NCBI GenBank assembly: GCA_963724535.1 | Contig: CAVRVD010000002.1 | Coordinates: forward strand, 1 to 64,000 | Length of the DNA: 64,000 nucleotides | Direction of reading: 5' to 3' | Source: JADJPO01 sp963724535 | Lineage (GTDB): Bacteria; Actinomycetota; Actinomycetes; Actinomycetales; Kineosporiaceae | In this document: piece after piece, positions 1 through 12,296 of the stretch | Layout of the letters: each line of letters begins with the position of its first letter | How positions within the stretch are numbered: the stretch's first letter is position 1 | The notes under the pieces: generated by a model | Database searches by the model: none | Told to the model about the DNA's origin: nothing | What the model saw: only the letters and a program-made list of their open reading frames with translations | Translations under genes and position numbers: made by a program

Positions 1-554
1 ACCAGCACCACGTCGATCTTCGCGTCGACCAGGACCCGGCAGACCGCTTCGGCGATGTCGGTGGTGTTGTCCCGGCGGGTGAACTCCGGCAGGCCCAGGA
101 ACCGGGCGAACTCCAACGCCAGCTTCCGCGGTGACCCCGACGCCGGGGTGGTCACGTAGGCCACTGGGATCCGGCCCGGGTCGGGGAAACGTTGCCGGAT
201 GCGCAGTTCGTAGGCGCGGCCGAACTGCTTCAACGCCGTCGTCTTGCCGGTCGTGCCGTCCCCGGACACGATCAGCCCGCGGCGGGCGCCGACCTCCCGC
301 CGGTTCAACACCGTCAGCAGCGACCCCTGCCGGATGATCGCCCTCACCGTCGAGGTGGACACCACCACCAGCTCGGAGTGGTAGTCCATCCGCGCCTCGT
401 CATACGACCGCCGCGCGGTTTGGCCCAACGCGGCGAAGTCCTCACCGGGCAGTAGCTCGAACACCGCCGGGTCGGTCTGCACGAACCGCCGCCACCCGGC
501 CAGCGTGGTGGTCGGGTCCCGCCGCTCCGGGGGCTCCGACCCCGTATTCACCAT
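1..554 (-). CDS. TniB/TnsC-like AAA ATPase of a Tn7-like element (partial, C-terminus off the window)
   Basis: This is the ATP-dependent transposition regulator that would sit between target selection and the transposase. It starts at the ATG at 552-554 after a strong AAGGAGG, and overlaps the end of the transposase gene (ATGGTGA). About 185 codons are visible. The N-terminal helices are followed by a Walker A loop (GDGTTGKTT, about residues 103-111), and the frame is then open to base 1. No frameshift is seen in this gene, unlike its two neighbours. IstB-type helper ATPases have the same fold, but the tnsA/tnsB context favours TniB/TnsC. Confidence 0.8.
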   Translation of the reverse strand, partial: MVNTGSEPPERRDPTTTLAGWRRFVQTDPAVFELLPGEDFAALGQTARRSYDEARMDYHSELVVVSTSTVRAIIRQGSLLTVLNRREVGARRGLIVSGDGTTGKTTALKQFGRAYELRIRQRFPDPGRIPVAYVTTPASGSPRKLALEFARFLGLPEFTRRDNTTDIAEAVCRVLVDAKIDVVL

Positions 555-2785
555 GGTCGCCTGGCCTCCTTGCGGGCGTCGAAGATCTCCAACGGCACCA
601 CCGCCGCAACGCCCTCGCCCCGGTCGTCGCTCGGGCCGGGGCTGCTCAGGTGGCGGTGGCGTCGACGGCGCGGCGCGGCGGGCCCGTGCCGCTCGGTCGA
701 CCTGTGGCGGCGGCCGGGCGGGCTGCCTGGTCGTCGGCGCCCAGGCCAGCGGGTGCGGCCCGCCGATCGGGAGTGGCCGCCCGAGCCCGGGCGGCCCTCT
801 TGCGGTCCTTGCGCCGCGCCGCGGCCGTCGACCGCGACCCGTCGCCGCCCGGTCGGTGGTCTCGTCGGGGCCGGTGCCGGCGCGGCGCAGGATGCCGGTG
901 ACGGCTTCGGCGATCTCGGTCTCGGTGACCGGGTCGCTGCCGCGGCGGGCCACGATCTCGCGGGCGTGGCGCCACGCGGCGTCGGCGAACGGGGCCGGGG
1001 CGGTGGACAGGTGCCGCCACGGCGCCATGATCCAGGCGTCGTTCCCGTGATCGCGCACCCAGACCCGGGTGACGTCGTAGGGGTCGTAGTGGACCTGCCA
1101 GCGATGCCCCTTGCCGGCCACCCCGGACCGTTGCCCCCGCAGCGGATTCAACCCGTCGCAGTCGTAGGACCGGTGGCCGATCCGGATACCGGTCGCGCCG
1201 ATCACCCGCCAGCACGACGGCAACAACCCGATGTACTCCTCCGCGGTCAACGCGACCGGCACGTAACCGGCCACGGCGACCAGCGCGGCGTACTTCTCGT
1301 TCGGGCTCAACGCGATCCCGGGAGTGAGCGGGTCCCGCAGGCCCTCGTGCGGGCGGTGCTGCCAGCAGGCGACCACCCATTCCTCCAACAGGTCCTGCAA
1401 GGCATGGATCGGCCACGCCGCCTGAGCCGCGACGTCGCCGCCGCGGTGCTCGACACTGCGGCCGGTGTAGCCGGCCACGTGTTGGGCGAACAGCGACGAC
1501 ACCGAGCCCAGGGTCCGTTCGATGACCGGTTTGTCGGTCGGGGTCCGCGGGTGGGCCGGCTGCAGCGAGATCCCCAACGACTGGCACGCCGACCGGAACG
1601 CCGCCGAGACGTAGACCTTGCCCCGGTCACACACGATGGTCTCCGGGACAGATCACCGGCTGGGCCGCCGCCGCGGCCAGCCGTTCGTCCACGCTCAGCA
1701 TCGCCGGATACGGCAACACCGACCGGGCCATCGCCAGCGCCTGCGGCCAGCCCGGCCGCAACGGCTGCGGGGTCAACGCCCGCGCCAACAGCAGCGCCGC
1801 ATCCACCGCCTTCGTGCTCGGCCGCAACACCACCGCCGCCAGGGTGCGGGTCGCGATATCGACCAGAGCGGTCAGCTCCGCCCGATCCGTCGAGCCGTCG
1901 TCCAGGACCACCAGCACGTCCAACGGCGTGGAATCGATCTCCATCAGCTCACCCGGCCGCACCGCGGTCACCACCGCGTGCGCCCCATCGGGACGGCCCG
2001 CCAGGGACCGGCGCGTCCGGGCCGAGGAGAACGTGCCCCGGCCGGCCTCCAACGCCGCCATCAACCGGTAGACACGTCGCCCGCGACGGCATCACCGGCC
2101 CACCGTCAGCGACATCACCGTGCTGGTCTCGCAGCCGCTGCTGCGACCTGACGCATCAACGTCGCCCGGGACACCGTCGACGCCTGCGCGGTCGCGGTCA
2201 TCGCCTCCTTCACCGCCGCGACCACCCGGTCATCGACGGTGCCCGCCGGGTCGGCGCGGCCGGGGCAGCGCCGATCCGACCAGACCCGGCGACCCCAGCC
2301 TGCTCGTAGCGGCGGCGCATCCGCTGCACCGTGCGCAGCGACACCTTCTCCCCGGCGGCCTGCAGCTCCCGCGTCTTGGCCTGCTCCCGGGCCCGCAACG
2401 TCACCGCCAACGGGTCGTACTCCGGCCGCGGCGCACTTCCCGGCGCTGCGTCCGGAGCCAGGCCGGTCAGCAGTTCCACCACGTGCCGTTCCCACCACGC
2501 CGCGCGGTCTGCCGCCTCCGTCGGCAGGTCCTACCCAGCACCGACCACGACCCCACCCGCGACATCGGACCTGGGCCGGACAACACCTGGAAGTCCGGCG
2601 CCGCCAGCAGATGCGTCACCAGCACCACGGCCGCGGCGCCGCCAGCGCCCGGTCCCCGTCACCGGCCGGCGCGAGCCGCACCTGGCCCGTCCAGACCGAC
2701 GACCATGTACTCCGCCGCGTCGAACCGGACCCGGTCCCCGACCCGCACCACCGCCGGGCGGCGGCGGACATCACCCCGACCACCT
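548..2785 (-). pseudogene. Frameshifted Mu/TnsB-type DDE transposase
   Basis: Translation pieces from all three leftward frames join into one Mu/TnsB-like transposase. The N-terminal part reads VGDRVRFDAAEYMVVGLDG, then THLLAAPDFQVL, then WWERHVVELLTG, followed by a helix-turn-helix segment (SLRTVQRMRRRYEQAG). The catalytic core keeps the first Asp in ELMEIDSTPLDVL (about 1935), the second in CDRGKVYVS (about 1625) and the Glu in TDKPVIERTLGS (about 1520), so all three DDE residues survive. The last part is open from about 1640 to the stop at 548-550. At least five frame changes (near 2755, 2690, 2630, 2250, 2120, 2070 and 1640) break the gene. The upstream boundary with tnsA is approximate. 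The gene is almost certainly inactive. Confidence 0.75.
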
Positions 2786-3568
2786 CACCAGTCGCTCCAT
2801 CACCGTCCGGCCCGCGCGACCGCGCAGCCACCGACACCGCCGTCGACGGCGACAACGCCAGCCGTTCGACGTCCGCGGCGACCAGATGCCCGCACCACAG
2901 CAGGTGGTAGATCCCCGGCAGCACCCTGACCGGATCACCCAACCTGCGGACGCCCGTCCTCAACGGCAGCCCGTCGGCGAACACCTGCCCGCGCCGCGGC
3001 CGCGTCGACGATCCGGGCATGCCGCGGATGCCGGTAACCCGCCAGCCACCGCAGGTTCGCCACCAACATCGGCCCCACCGCGCCGACCCGCCGGAACCGC
3101 CACCCGACCTGCTCACACACCGGCCGGGTGACCTCGAACGCGGCCGCGTCACCGCTCGGCGATCCGATCGTCGGCGCGCACATCGACCACCAGCCCCGAC
3201 CCGTCCGCGAGCCGGGCGAAGTAGTCCGGCACATGCCGACGCCGCGCCCCGTCGGCATCCCGCCACGACAACCGGAACGGCTGCGAGCAGATCCCGACCA
3301 CGCCCGGGTCGAAGTCCAGCAGCATCAACTGGTCACGTTCCAGCCAGGACTCGAACCCCACGTGAGCCCCCGTGGTCGCCGACCACCACCACCCCGAGAA
3401 GCTCGACTGCCCCCGATACGAGGAGAACCCCCGCCACGGCACCGCGCTCTCGAACCGCGACGGCCACATCGACGACCACGGCCCGGACCGCACCTCACCA
3501 TCCGCCGACCGGCACTCCACCCAGACCCGGTCCGCGGCAGCCCCGGCAACCGCGGCCCCGGCCGTCAC
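2765..3568 (-). pseudogene. Frameshifted TnsA-like transposon endonuclease
   Basis: In Tn7-like elements TnsA cuts the 5' strand ends while TnsB joins the 3' ends. The first 139 codons (start at 3568) are open and hold the restriction-fold core: a Glu in FESWLERDQ, then FDPGVVGICSQPF, an Asp in RHVPDYF, and VVDVR, where the usual lysine position carries Arg. The frame is then lost near 3150-3170. The continuation (AFEVTRPVCEQVGWRF, LVANLRWLAGYRHPRH) is in a second frame, and the end (LPGIYHLLWCGHLVAADVER) in a third from about 2940. The 3' boundary with tnsB is a guess. Function is probably lost. Confidence 0.75.
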
Positions 3569-3602
3569 GATCAGGACATTACGACCACTACGTCACATTC
3601 AA

Positions 3603-3758
3603 TGAGACGACGGTCGGCGTGTCCCAGACTCGAGTGAGACACCCACCCAGATGCGCCAAGTAGGTCGAGACACCACCCCACTTGCGACAGGTGCCCTGAG
3701 AAGCCGCCAGGTTGCATGAGAACTGACAGACAGTCCCAGATCGTTGAGACCTGACAGA
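3603..3758. repeat. Iterated TGAGAC-type repeats at the transposon end
   Basis: Six copies of a TGAGAC-like core lie in the same orientation at 3603, 3635, 3666 (CGAGAC), 3697 (TGAGAA), 3717 (TGAGAA) and 3745, at steps of 32, 31, 31, 20 and 28 bp. The last two are extended copies: TGAGAACTGACAGA (3717-3730) and TGAGACCTGACAGA (3745-3758). Arrays of about 20-bp repeats bound by TnsB are typical of Tn7-like ends, which fits the position just upstream of tnsA. The stretch 3569-3886 holds no gene. Confidence 0.55.
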
Positions 3759-3807
3759 TCAGTCCGCGGACGCTCCGTGCACGTCCGCGCACGTACGTGT
3801 CCGTACG

Positions 3808-3829
3808 TTCTAACGGATTTCTAACGGAT
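3808..3829. repeat. Two tandem copies of TTCTAACGGAT
   Basis: An 11-bp unit occurs twice head to tail at 3808-3818 and 3819-3829, between the transposon-end repeats and the tRNA gene. It could belong to the terminator/target region of the tRNA or to the element end. Its role is unknown. Confidence 0.5.
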
Positions 3830-3886
3830 GATCTTCAGCGAGAGTCATCCACAACTCCTGAAACGCTCTGACCAGGGCAAACACGG

Positions 3887-3960
3887 TGGGCCTAACTGGA
3901 CTTGAACCAGTGACCTCTTCCTTATCAGGGAAGCGCTCTAACCGTCTGAGCTATAGGCCC
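3887..3960 (-). tRNA. tRNA-Ile (GAU)
   Basis: The reverse complement folds into a standard cloverleaf of 74 nt. The acceptor stem GGGCCTA pairs with TAGGCCC, the anticodon stem CTTCC/GGAAG carries loop CTGATAA with anticodon GAT, and the T-loop contains GGTTCAAGTCC. CCA is not encoded and must be added after transcription; the CCA-adding enzyme gene is in this window (pcnA). A tRNA-Ile gene near gyrA is a familiar actinomycete arrangement. Confidence 0.95.
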
Positions 3961-4119
3961 GTGCGCGAACGCGCGCCGATGAGCGTATCGCAGGCTCCGA
4001 TCCCCACCCAAACCGGTTCGTCGGCCGACCGGCACCGTTCCGGCGCCTTGCCGATCTGCGCGGCGGGCGCCGGCTGACGGCCGACCGGTGCCGACGGCCG
4101 ACATCCTGGACCGCGGGGG

Positions 4120-4422
4120 CTACTGCTTGTTGTTCAGTCGCTGCATCTCGGCCCTGATCCGTTCCTCGGACGGCTCCGGGGACACCACAGCCCAAATGTG
4201 GAAGGCCACGCCGATGCCCCAGCCGAACATCGGGAACAGCGGCCAGAAGAACCCACCCCCGTTGAGCGCCCAGATCACGGTCAAGAACAGGTTGACCAAC
4301 ACGTAGGCCAGCAGGTGCGCCTGCAACCCCCGGCGGTCCTCCAGGCGTTTGACCGCCGCCTTGCGCAACTCGACCTCCGCAGCCGAGGTCGTGGTAGACG
4401 GCTCGTACCGCGTCTCGTCCAC
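4120..4422 (-). CDS. Small 2TM-domain membrane protein
   Basis: A 100-residue protein with a GTG start at 4420-4422 after GAGGAGATGAGC. Residues about 33-54 and 58-80 are two hydrophobic segments separated by GGGFFWPLF, preceded by an Arg/Lys-rich helix (RKAAVKRLEDRRGLQAH). This matches the 2TM domain family found alone or attached to histidine kinases. The role is not known; as a stand-alone unit it is a small inner-membrane protein. It is transcribed away from the AspT-like gene on its right. Confidence 0.8.
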   Translation of the reverse strand: MDETRYEPSTTTSAAEVELRKAAVKRLEDRRGLQAHLLAYVLVNLFLTVIWALNGGGFFWPLFPMFGWGIGVAFHIWAVVSPEPSEERIRAEMQRLNNKQ

Positions 4423-4660
4423 GTCTGCTCATCTCCTCGCGTCGGCGCAGTGCTGTGCCAGGCCGCGACGGCCCGACTGTTCCAGCACACCACTGCTTGG
4501 CCGTTCCCGCTAGCGTCGAACGTCCGGCAGGAGCCGGACGACCCACCCAGCCGAGCTGACGGCAACAGGGCGCCGAGTGTCACCGCCACGTGTCGAGAAA
4601 CACGCCGACTTAGCGCGCATCGGCGCACACCCGGGCTGCTCGACACCCGAGGCTCTATCC

Positions 4661-6241
4661 GTGGCCTTTGTCTTCGACCTGCTGGCCGGCGACGCCGTCC
4701 TCCTGCTGTTCGCGCTCCTCGCGATCGGCACCGGGCTCGGCAACGTCCAGGTACTCGGCATCCGGATCGGACCGGCCGCCGTCCTGTTCACCGCGATCGC
4801 CGTCACCGCCGCCGCCTCGACCGGTGACGTCGAGCTGTCCGTGCCCACCCCGGTCGGCGTGCTCGGCCTGCTGCTGTTCACCTACTGCGTTGGGGTGATG
4901 TCCGGACCCGCCTTCTTCGCCGCCCTGCGCTCCGGCGCCCGGGTGATGGCCGCGATCGTCGGGCTGCTGCTCGGCGCGGCGGGCGTGGCCGTCCTCCTGG
5001 GCACCGCCCTCGGCCTGTCCGGACCGACCATCGCCGGCACCTTCGCCGGCGCCCTGACCAACACCCCGGCGCTGGCCGCGGCCGGCGAGCGGGCCGGGGA
5101 CGCCGCGGCGCCCACCGTCGGCTACTCCCTCGCCTACCTGGGCGGGGTGCTCGGCATGGTCGCAGCCGCGGCGCTGACCCTGCGTCGTCCGGACGACGAC
5201 GACGCACCGGAGCCGCTGAGCCATCTCACCGTCCGGGTCGAGCACGGCGACCACCACCGGATCCGCGAGATCGAGTCCCGCTACGGCGGCAAGGTCGTCT
5301 TCTCCCGGATCCGGCACGGCGAGGCCAACCCGGTGCTGGTAGCCGGGGACGACGACGAGCTGCGCCCGGACGACCTGGTCACCGTGGTCGGTCCGGCCGA
5401 CCTGATCGAGCAGGTCGCCCATGACCTGGGCCACCGCAGCTCACACACCCTGGTCGCCGACCGGGCCTCACTCGACTTCCGTCGGATCACCCTGTCCCGC
5501 CCCGCGCTGGCCGGCCGAACCGTCGCCGAGCTGGGCCTATGGGCGCGATACGGGGCGACGGTCTCGCGGGTGCGGCGTGGGGACGTCGACATGGTCGCCC
5601 ACGATCACCTGGTGCTGCTGCCCGGTGACCGGTTGCGGGTGATCGCGCCCAAGGCCGCCATGAGTGCTCTCTCGGACCACCTCGGTGACTCCATCCGTGG
5701 CCTGTCCGACATCAACCCCCTGGGGCTGGCCCTCGGCATGACGGTCGGGGTGCTGCTCGGCGAGCTGACCGTCCCCGGGCTGGGCTTCGGGGTCGGCGGC
5801 GCCGCCGGCACGCTGCTCGCCGGGCTGGTGCTGGGCCGGCTGGGCCGGATCGGACCACTCGTGGTCACCGTGCCGCACGGCGCCGCTTCGGCGCTGTCCC
5901 AGTTCGGGATGCTCGCCTTCCTCGCCTATGCGGGCACCACCGCGGGGGCTCAGTTCCTGCCTGCGCTCACCAGCGGCCAGGCCTGGCGGGTGGTGCTGCT
6001 CGGGCTCGTGGTGACCGGCTTCATGGCGGTGGCGATGCTGCTGGTGCTGCGCCGAGTGCTGCACGTCGGAGGCACCCGGGTCGCCGGCGTGCTCGGCGGC
6101 GCCCAGACCCAGCCCGCCGTCCTGGCCTTCGCGAACGAGCGGACCGGCTACGACAGCCGGGTGGCCGTCGGCTACGCGCTGGTGTTCCCGGCGGCGATGG
6201 TGGTCAAGATCCTGCTGGCGCAGGTGCTGGCCGGGCTCTAG
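4661..6241 (+). CDS. AspT/YidE-type membrane transporter with two RCK_C domains
   Basis: A 526-residue protein if the GTG at 4661 is the start; an in-frame GTG at 4577 would add 28 non-hydrophobic residues. The layout is that of the aspartate:alanine exchanger family: about five N-terminal membrane segments (residues 1-175), two TrkA-C/RCK_C regulatory domains (about 185-255 and 273-343), then a second membrane half (about 355-526) with the paired LGLALGMTVGVLLG and GGAQTQPAVLAFA segments. YidE and YbjL are the Escherichia coli relatives. The substrate cannot be told from sequence; an amino or carboxylic acid is likely. It converges with the DUF3566 gene, with 2 bp between the stop codons. 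Confidence 0.82.
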   Translation: MAFVFDLLAGDAVLLLFALLAIGTGLGNVQVLGIRIGPAAVLFTAIAVTAAASTGDVELSVPTPVGVLGLLLFTYCVGVMSGPAFFAALRSGARVMAAIVGLLLGAAGVAVLLGTALGLSGPTIAGTFAGALTNTPALAAAGERAGDAAAPTVGYSLAYLGGVLGMVAAAALTLRRPDDDDAPEPLSHLTVRVEHGDHHRIREIESRYGGKVVFSRIRHGEANPVLVAGDDDELRPDDLVTVVGPADLIEQVAHDLGHRSSHTLVADRASLDFRRITLSRPALAGRTVAELGLWARYGATVSRVRRGDVDMVAHDHLVLLPGDRLRVIAPKAAMSALSDHLGDSIRGLSDINPLGLALGMTVGVLLGELTVPGLGFGVGGAAGTLLAGLVLGRLGRIGPLVVTVPHGAASALSQFGMLAFLAYAGTTAGAQFLPALTSGQAWRVVLLGLVVTGFMAVAMLLVLRRVLHVGGTRVAGVLGGAQTQPAVLAFANERTGYDSRVAVGYALVFPAAMVVKILLAQVLAGL

Positions 6242-6243
6242 CG

Positions 6244-6981
6244 TCAGTCGTCGGACAGGGTGATGTGCAGCCCACCGACCAGGCTGGCAGCGATGTTGTA
6301 GAGCACCGCTCCGGCTGCGGCCAAGGCCATCAGCAGCACGACGTTCATCACCGCGATGAACGTGGCCAGCGAGACCACGCGGCTCAGGCCGATGTAGTCG
6401 TAGAGGTCGAAGCTCGACGCGCCGCCGGAGTCCACGGTCTGCAGGGTCTCGTTGAGGCTGGAGAACACGCCCATCTGGTTGAGCAGCTGCCAGAGCACGA
6501 CGGTCGCCATCACCAGGCCGATACCTAGGGCCACCGACAACAGGAACGACAGCTTGAGCGTGGACAGTGGGTCCACCCGGGCCAGGGTGAGCCGAACGGT
6601 GCGGGGGCCGGGGTCGACGGCGGCGGCCGGTGCGGCATCGGCGGCCCCCGGGGCAGGGTCCGGCGCGGCACCGGGGGCGACGGGTGAGGTTCCCAGCGGT
6701 GACGATGGAGCAGCCGACGATCTGGCGGCGGCGGATTCGGCGCCGGAGGGTCCGTTGGCTCGGTCACGGTCTGTGGTCTTGCCGGAGGGGGACCGGGAAG
6801 GGGTGGTGGCGGCCGGCTGGGACGTCGTGACCCCGGCAGCGGGGAGCTTCTCCGTGTCCGTGGTGGAGGAGGCCGACGCGCCGGTGCCGGAGGCTCCGCG
6901 GGCTGCGGCCTTGGGGGCCGCACCGGTGCGGAACACCTGGTCGGACGAACTCACGCTCACCTCCGGGACGCTGACACTCAT
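6244..6981 (-). CDS. DUF3566 membrane protein downstream of gyrA
   Basis: Homologues follow gyrA in many actinomycetes (Rv0007 in Mycobacterium tuberculosis). The first about 110 residues are Ala/Ser/Pro-rich and probably disordered. The C-terminal DUF3566 domain has two membrane helices (about residues 145-170 and 205-230) flanking DLYDYIGLSRV, and ends HITLSDD. The ATG at 6981 (246 residues) is used because longer readings overlap gyrA; a GTG at 7020 is an alternative, and neither has a strong ribosome site. The function is unknown. Confidence 0.8.
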   Translation of the reverse strand: MSVSVPEVSVSSSDQVFRTGAAPKAAARGASGTGASASSTTDTEKLPAAGVTTSQPAATTPSRSPSGKTTDRDRANGPSGAESAAARSSAAPSSPLGTSPVAPGAAPDPAPGAADAAPAAAVDPGPRTVRLTLARVDPLSTLKLSFLLSVALGIGLVMATVVLWQLLNQMGVFSSLNETLQTVDSGGASSFDLYDYIGLSRVVSLATFIAVMNVVLLMALAAAGAVLYNIAASLVGGLHITLSDD

Positions 6982-7162
6982 CGACGGTAAGCCATCGGAG
7001 CCCCCGTCGGAGCCGATCACTTGACCGGCCGGCCTGCGTCTGACCAGCCGATGGTATCGGGAGATCCTGGGCTTGGCATGATCGCTGGGGCCCTGGTCCT
7101 GATCAGGGGACGACGAGTCATCCGATCGGGCAGTCGCTCCATCCGCCGAACCGGCGCTGGAC

Positions 7163-9856
<2,694 letters not shown>

Positions 9857-9904
9857 GTGATTCCTCTACTGGGTCGATCTGGACAGGTACTGCGGGCGGA
9901 CGAG

Positions 9905-9920
9905 CGATTCACGTGAAACT
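9905..9920. promoter_or_regulatory. parS-like site in the gyrB-gyrA spacer
   Basis: CGATTCACGTGAAACT matches 13 of 16 positions of the ParB-binding consensus TGTTTCACGTGAAACA, with the central TTCACGTGAA intact. It lies outside coding sequence. Confidence 0.6.
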
Positions 9921-9947
9921 AGTGGCACGTCGTCCGGGTCTGAGCCG

Positions 9948-11966
9948 CTAGATGTCCAGAAAGCGAACGTCTTTCGCGTTGCGTTGGATGAACGAGCGCC
10001 GGGACTCGACGTTCTCGCCCATCAAGACGGCGAACACCTCGTCGGCCGCCGCAGCGTCCTCGAGGGTGACCTGGCGAAGGATCCGGTTGGTCGGGTCCAT
10101 CGTGGTCTCCCACAGCTCGTCGGCGTTCATCTCGCCCAGACCCTTGTAGCGCTGGATGCCTTCCTCCTTGGGCAGCTTCTTGCCCACGGCCAGGCCCGCC
10201 GCGACCACAGCGTCCCGCTCCCGGTCGCTGTAGACGTACTCCGGGTTGGCCTTGCTCCACTTGATCTTGTAGAGCGGCGGCTGGGCCAGGTAGACGTTTC
10301 CGCCGTCCACCAGCGGGCGCATGAACCGGAACAGCAGGGTCAGCAGCAGCGTGGTGATGTGCTGGCCGTCGACGTCGGCGTCGGCCATCAGCACGATCTT
10401 GTGGTAGCGCAGCCTGGCGATGTCGAAGTCCTCACCGACCCCGGTGCCGAAGGCGCTGATCAGGGCCTGCACCTCGGTGTTGGCCATCACCTTGTCGATG
10501 CGGGCCTTCTCGACGTTGAGGATCTTGCCCCGGATCGGCAGGATCGCCTGGGTGCGCGGCTCGCGACCCATCTTGGCCGAGCCACCGGCCGAGTCCCCCT
10601 CGACGATGTAGACCTCGCATTCCTCGGGGTTGGTCGACTGGCAGTCGCTCAGCTTGCCGGGTAGACCTCCACCGCCGAGCAGGCCCTTGCGTCGCGTTGC
10701 CTCGCGGGCCTTGCGGGCCGCCATCCGCGCCGCGGCCGCCTGGATCGACTTGGTGATGATGTCCTTGGCGTCGCGGGGGTGGGAGTCGAACCAGTCGACG
10801 AGCTGGCTGCGGACGACCCGTTGTACGAACGTCTTTGCCTCGGTGTTGCCGAGCTTGGTCTTGGTCTGCCCCTCGAACTGCGGCTCGGCCAGCTTGACCG
10901 AGACCACCGCGATCAGTCCCTCCCGGATGTCGTCGCCGGTGAGGTTGTCGTCCTTCTCCTTGAGGAAGCCCTTGTCCCGCGCGTACTCGTTGACCAGCGT
11001 GGTCATCGCCGCCCGGAACCCCTCCTCGTGGGTGCCGCCCTCGTGGGTGTTGATCGTGTTGGCGTAGGTGTGCACGCTCTCGGAGTAGGCGGTCGTCCAC
11101 TGCAGGGCGATCTCGACGGAGATCGCCTTGTCTCCGTCCTCGGACTCGAAGTCGATGATCTCGGCGTGGATCGGGTCGGACCGCTTGGACGAGTTCAGGT
11201 GCCGGACGTAGTCGACCAGGCCGCCGTCGTAGCGGAAGGACGCCGCCGGCGCCGTGCCGTCCTCGTCGACATGTTCGGGCCGCTCGTCGACCAGGGTGAT
11301 CTGCAGACCCTTGTTCAGGAAGGCCACCTGTTGGAACCGGGTGCGCAGGGTCTCGAAGTCGTAGACGGTCGTCTCGAAGATGTCGGGGGAGGGCCAGAAG
11401 GTGACCGTGGTGCCGGTGGTCTGCGTCGGCTCGCCCCGGGCCAGCGGCGCGCTCGGCACGCCGCGGTCGTAGCTCTGCCGCCAGACGTGGCCGTCCCGGC
11501 GCACCTCGACATCGAGCCGTCTGCTCAGCGCGTTGACCACGGAGACACCGACGCCGTGCAGTCCACCCGAGACCGAGTACCCGCCGCCACCGAACTTGCC
11601 GCCGGCGTGCAGGACGGTCAGCACCAGCTCGACGGCGGGCTTCTTCTCCACCGGGTGTTCATCGACCGGGATGCCGCGGCCGTTGTCGATGACCCGGACG
11701 GCGCCGTCGGGCAACAGGGTGACCTCGATGGTGTCGCAGTGACCGGCCAGAGCCTCATCGACGGAGTTGTCGACCACCTCGTAGGCCAGGTGGTGCAGGC
11801 CGCGCTCACCGGTGGTGCCGACGTACATGCCGGGCCGCTTGCGCACCGCCTCCAGGCCCTCCAGGACCGTGATGGCGCTGGCGTCGTAGTCCCCGGCCTG
11901 GCCCGGCAACGGGTGCGTCGAGTCGGGCGCGGAGCTGTGCGGCGGGGTGGCGATCTGATCGGTCAC
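9948..11966 (-). CDS. gyrB: DNA gyrase subunit B
   Basis: The ATPase subunit of gyrase, 672 residues, starting with GTG at 11964-11966 after a CAGGAG ribosome site. The GHKL ATPase domain has the catalytic Glu63 (EVVDNSVDEAL), the DNGRGIP loop and the glycine lid GGLHGVG. The TOPRIM part shows EGDSAGG and the metal-binding DADVDG; the C-terminus ends with RYKGLGEM and a final domain as in other type IIA enzymes. An N-terminal tail of about 25 residues is Pro/Ser-rich. Confidence 0.98.
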   Translation of the reverse strand: MTDQIATPPHSSAPDSTHPLPGQAGDYDASAITVLEGLEAVRKRPGMYVGTTGERGLHHLAYEVVDNSVDEALAGHCDTIEVTLLPDGAVRVIDNGRGIPVDEHPVEKKPAVELVLTVLHAGGKFGGGGYSVSGGLHGVGVSVVNALSRRLDVEVRRDGHVWRQSYDRGVPSAPLARGEPTQTTGTTVTFWPSPDIFETTVYDFETLRTRFQQVAFLNKGLQITLVDERPEHVDEDGTAPAASFRYDGGLVDYVRHLNSSKRSDPIHAEIIDFESEDGDKAISVEIALQWTTAYSESVHTYANTINTHEGGTHEEGFRAAMTTLVNEYARDKGFLKEKDDNLTGDDIREGLIAVVSVKLAEPQFEGQTKTKLGNTEAKTFVQRVVRSQLVDWFDSHPRDAKDIITKSIQAAAARMAARKAREATRRKGLLGGGGLPGKLSDCQSTNPEECEVYIVEGDSAGGSAKMGREPRTQAILPIRGKILNVEKARIDKVMANTEVQALISAFGTGVGEDFDIARLRYHKIVLMADADVDGQHITTLLLTLLFRFMRPLVDGGNVYLAQPPLYKIKWSKANPEYVYSDRERDAVVAAGLAVGKKLPKEEGIQRYKGLGEMNADELWETTMDPTNRILRQVTLEDAAAADEVFAVLMGENVESRRSFIQRNAKDVRFLDI

Positions 11967-12296
11967 AGGTGATCGGACTCCTGACGCGTCGACAGCGGGG
12001 AGATCGGACCGTCACCGGCGATCCCCCAGGCACGAATCGGGCGGTCAGCGCTGGCCTTCAGCCGGACCATTGGAGGCCGTCTGAAGGGTCTGGGCGCGAC
12101 CGCCGCGAGACGCCTTATCTTACCCCGCGCCAGGGTCCAACCCGCCCTGTCCACAGGCCGTGAGCGGCGTTTCCTCCCAGTTCTGCCGGCCCGGAACGGA
12201 GCCGGTCGAGTACCGATACGCGGATGGCGGATCCGGAGCGTCTCAGAGCCGCACAGGCTCACCGGTTCGTCCCGGTCGACATCGCCGTGGAGGCCC
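11967..12296. promoter_or_regulatory. gyrB leader region, no gene
   Basis: This 330-bp stretch upstream of gyrB should contain its promoter. An inverted repeat CCTTCAG (12055-12061) / CTGAAGG (12081-12087) is visible, about 90 bp upstream of the start. I see no convincing coding sequence. Confidence 0.4.

Larger units (their letters stand above)
1..3758 (-). mobile_element. Remnant of a Tn7-like (tnsA-tnsB-tniB) transposon, one end visible
   Basis: Three leftward genes in the order endonuclease (TnsA-like), DDE transposase (TnsB/Mu type) and AAA ATPase (TniB/TnsC type) form the core transposition module of Tn7-like elements common in actinomycetes. tnsA and tnsB are broken by repeated frameshifts, whereas the visible part of the ATPase is open. 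Iterated TGAGAC-type repeats at 3603-3758 look like transposase-binding sites of one end, about 130 bp from the tRNA-Ile gene. The other end and any TniQ-type targeting gene lie outside the window. The exact terminus is not defined; the given end is that of the last recognised repeat. Confidence 0.7.

Noticed and set aside
570..2309. 579-codon plus-strand frame over the transposase
   Set aside because: Pro/Arg-rich shadow; the minus strand carries the DDE transposase motifs.
548..3568. Frame breaks in tnsA/tnsB as sequencing errors
   Set aside because: All other long genes in the window are intact, so clustered errors only in the transposon are unlikely; real decay fits better.
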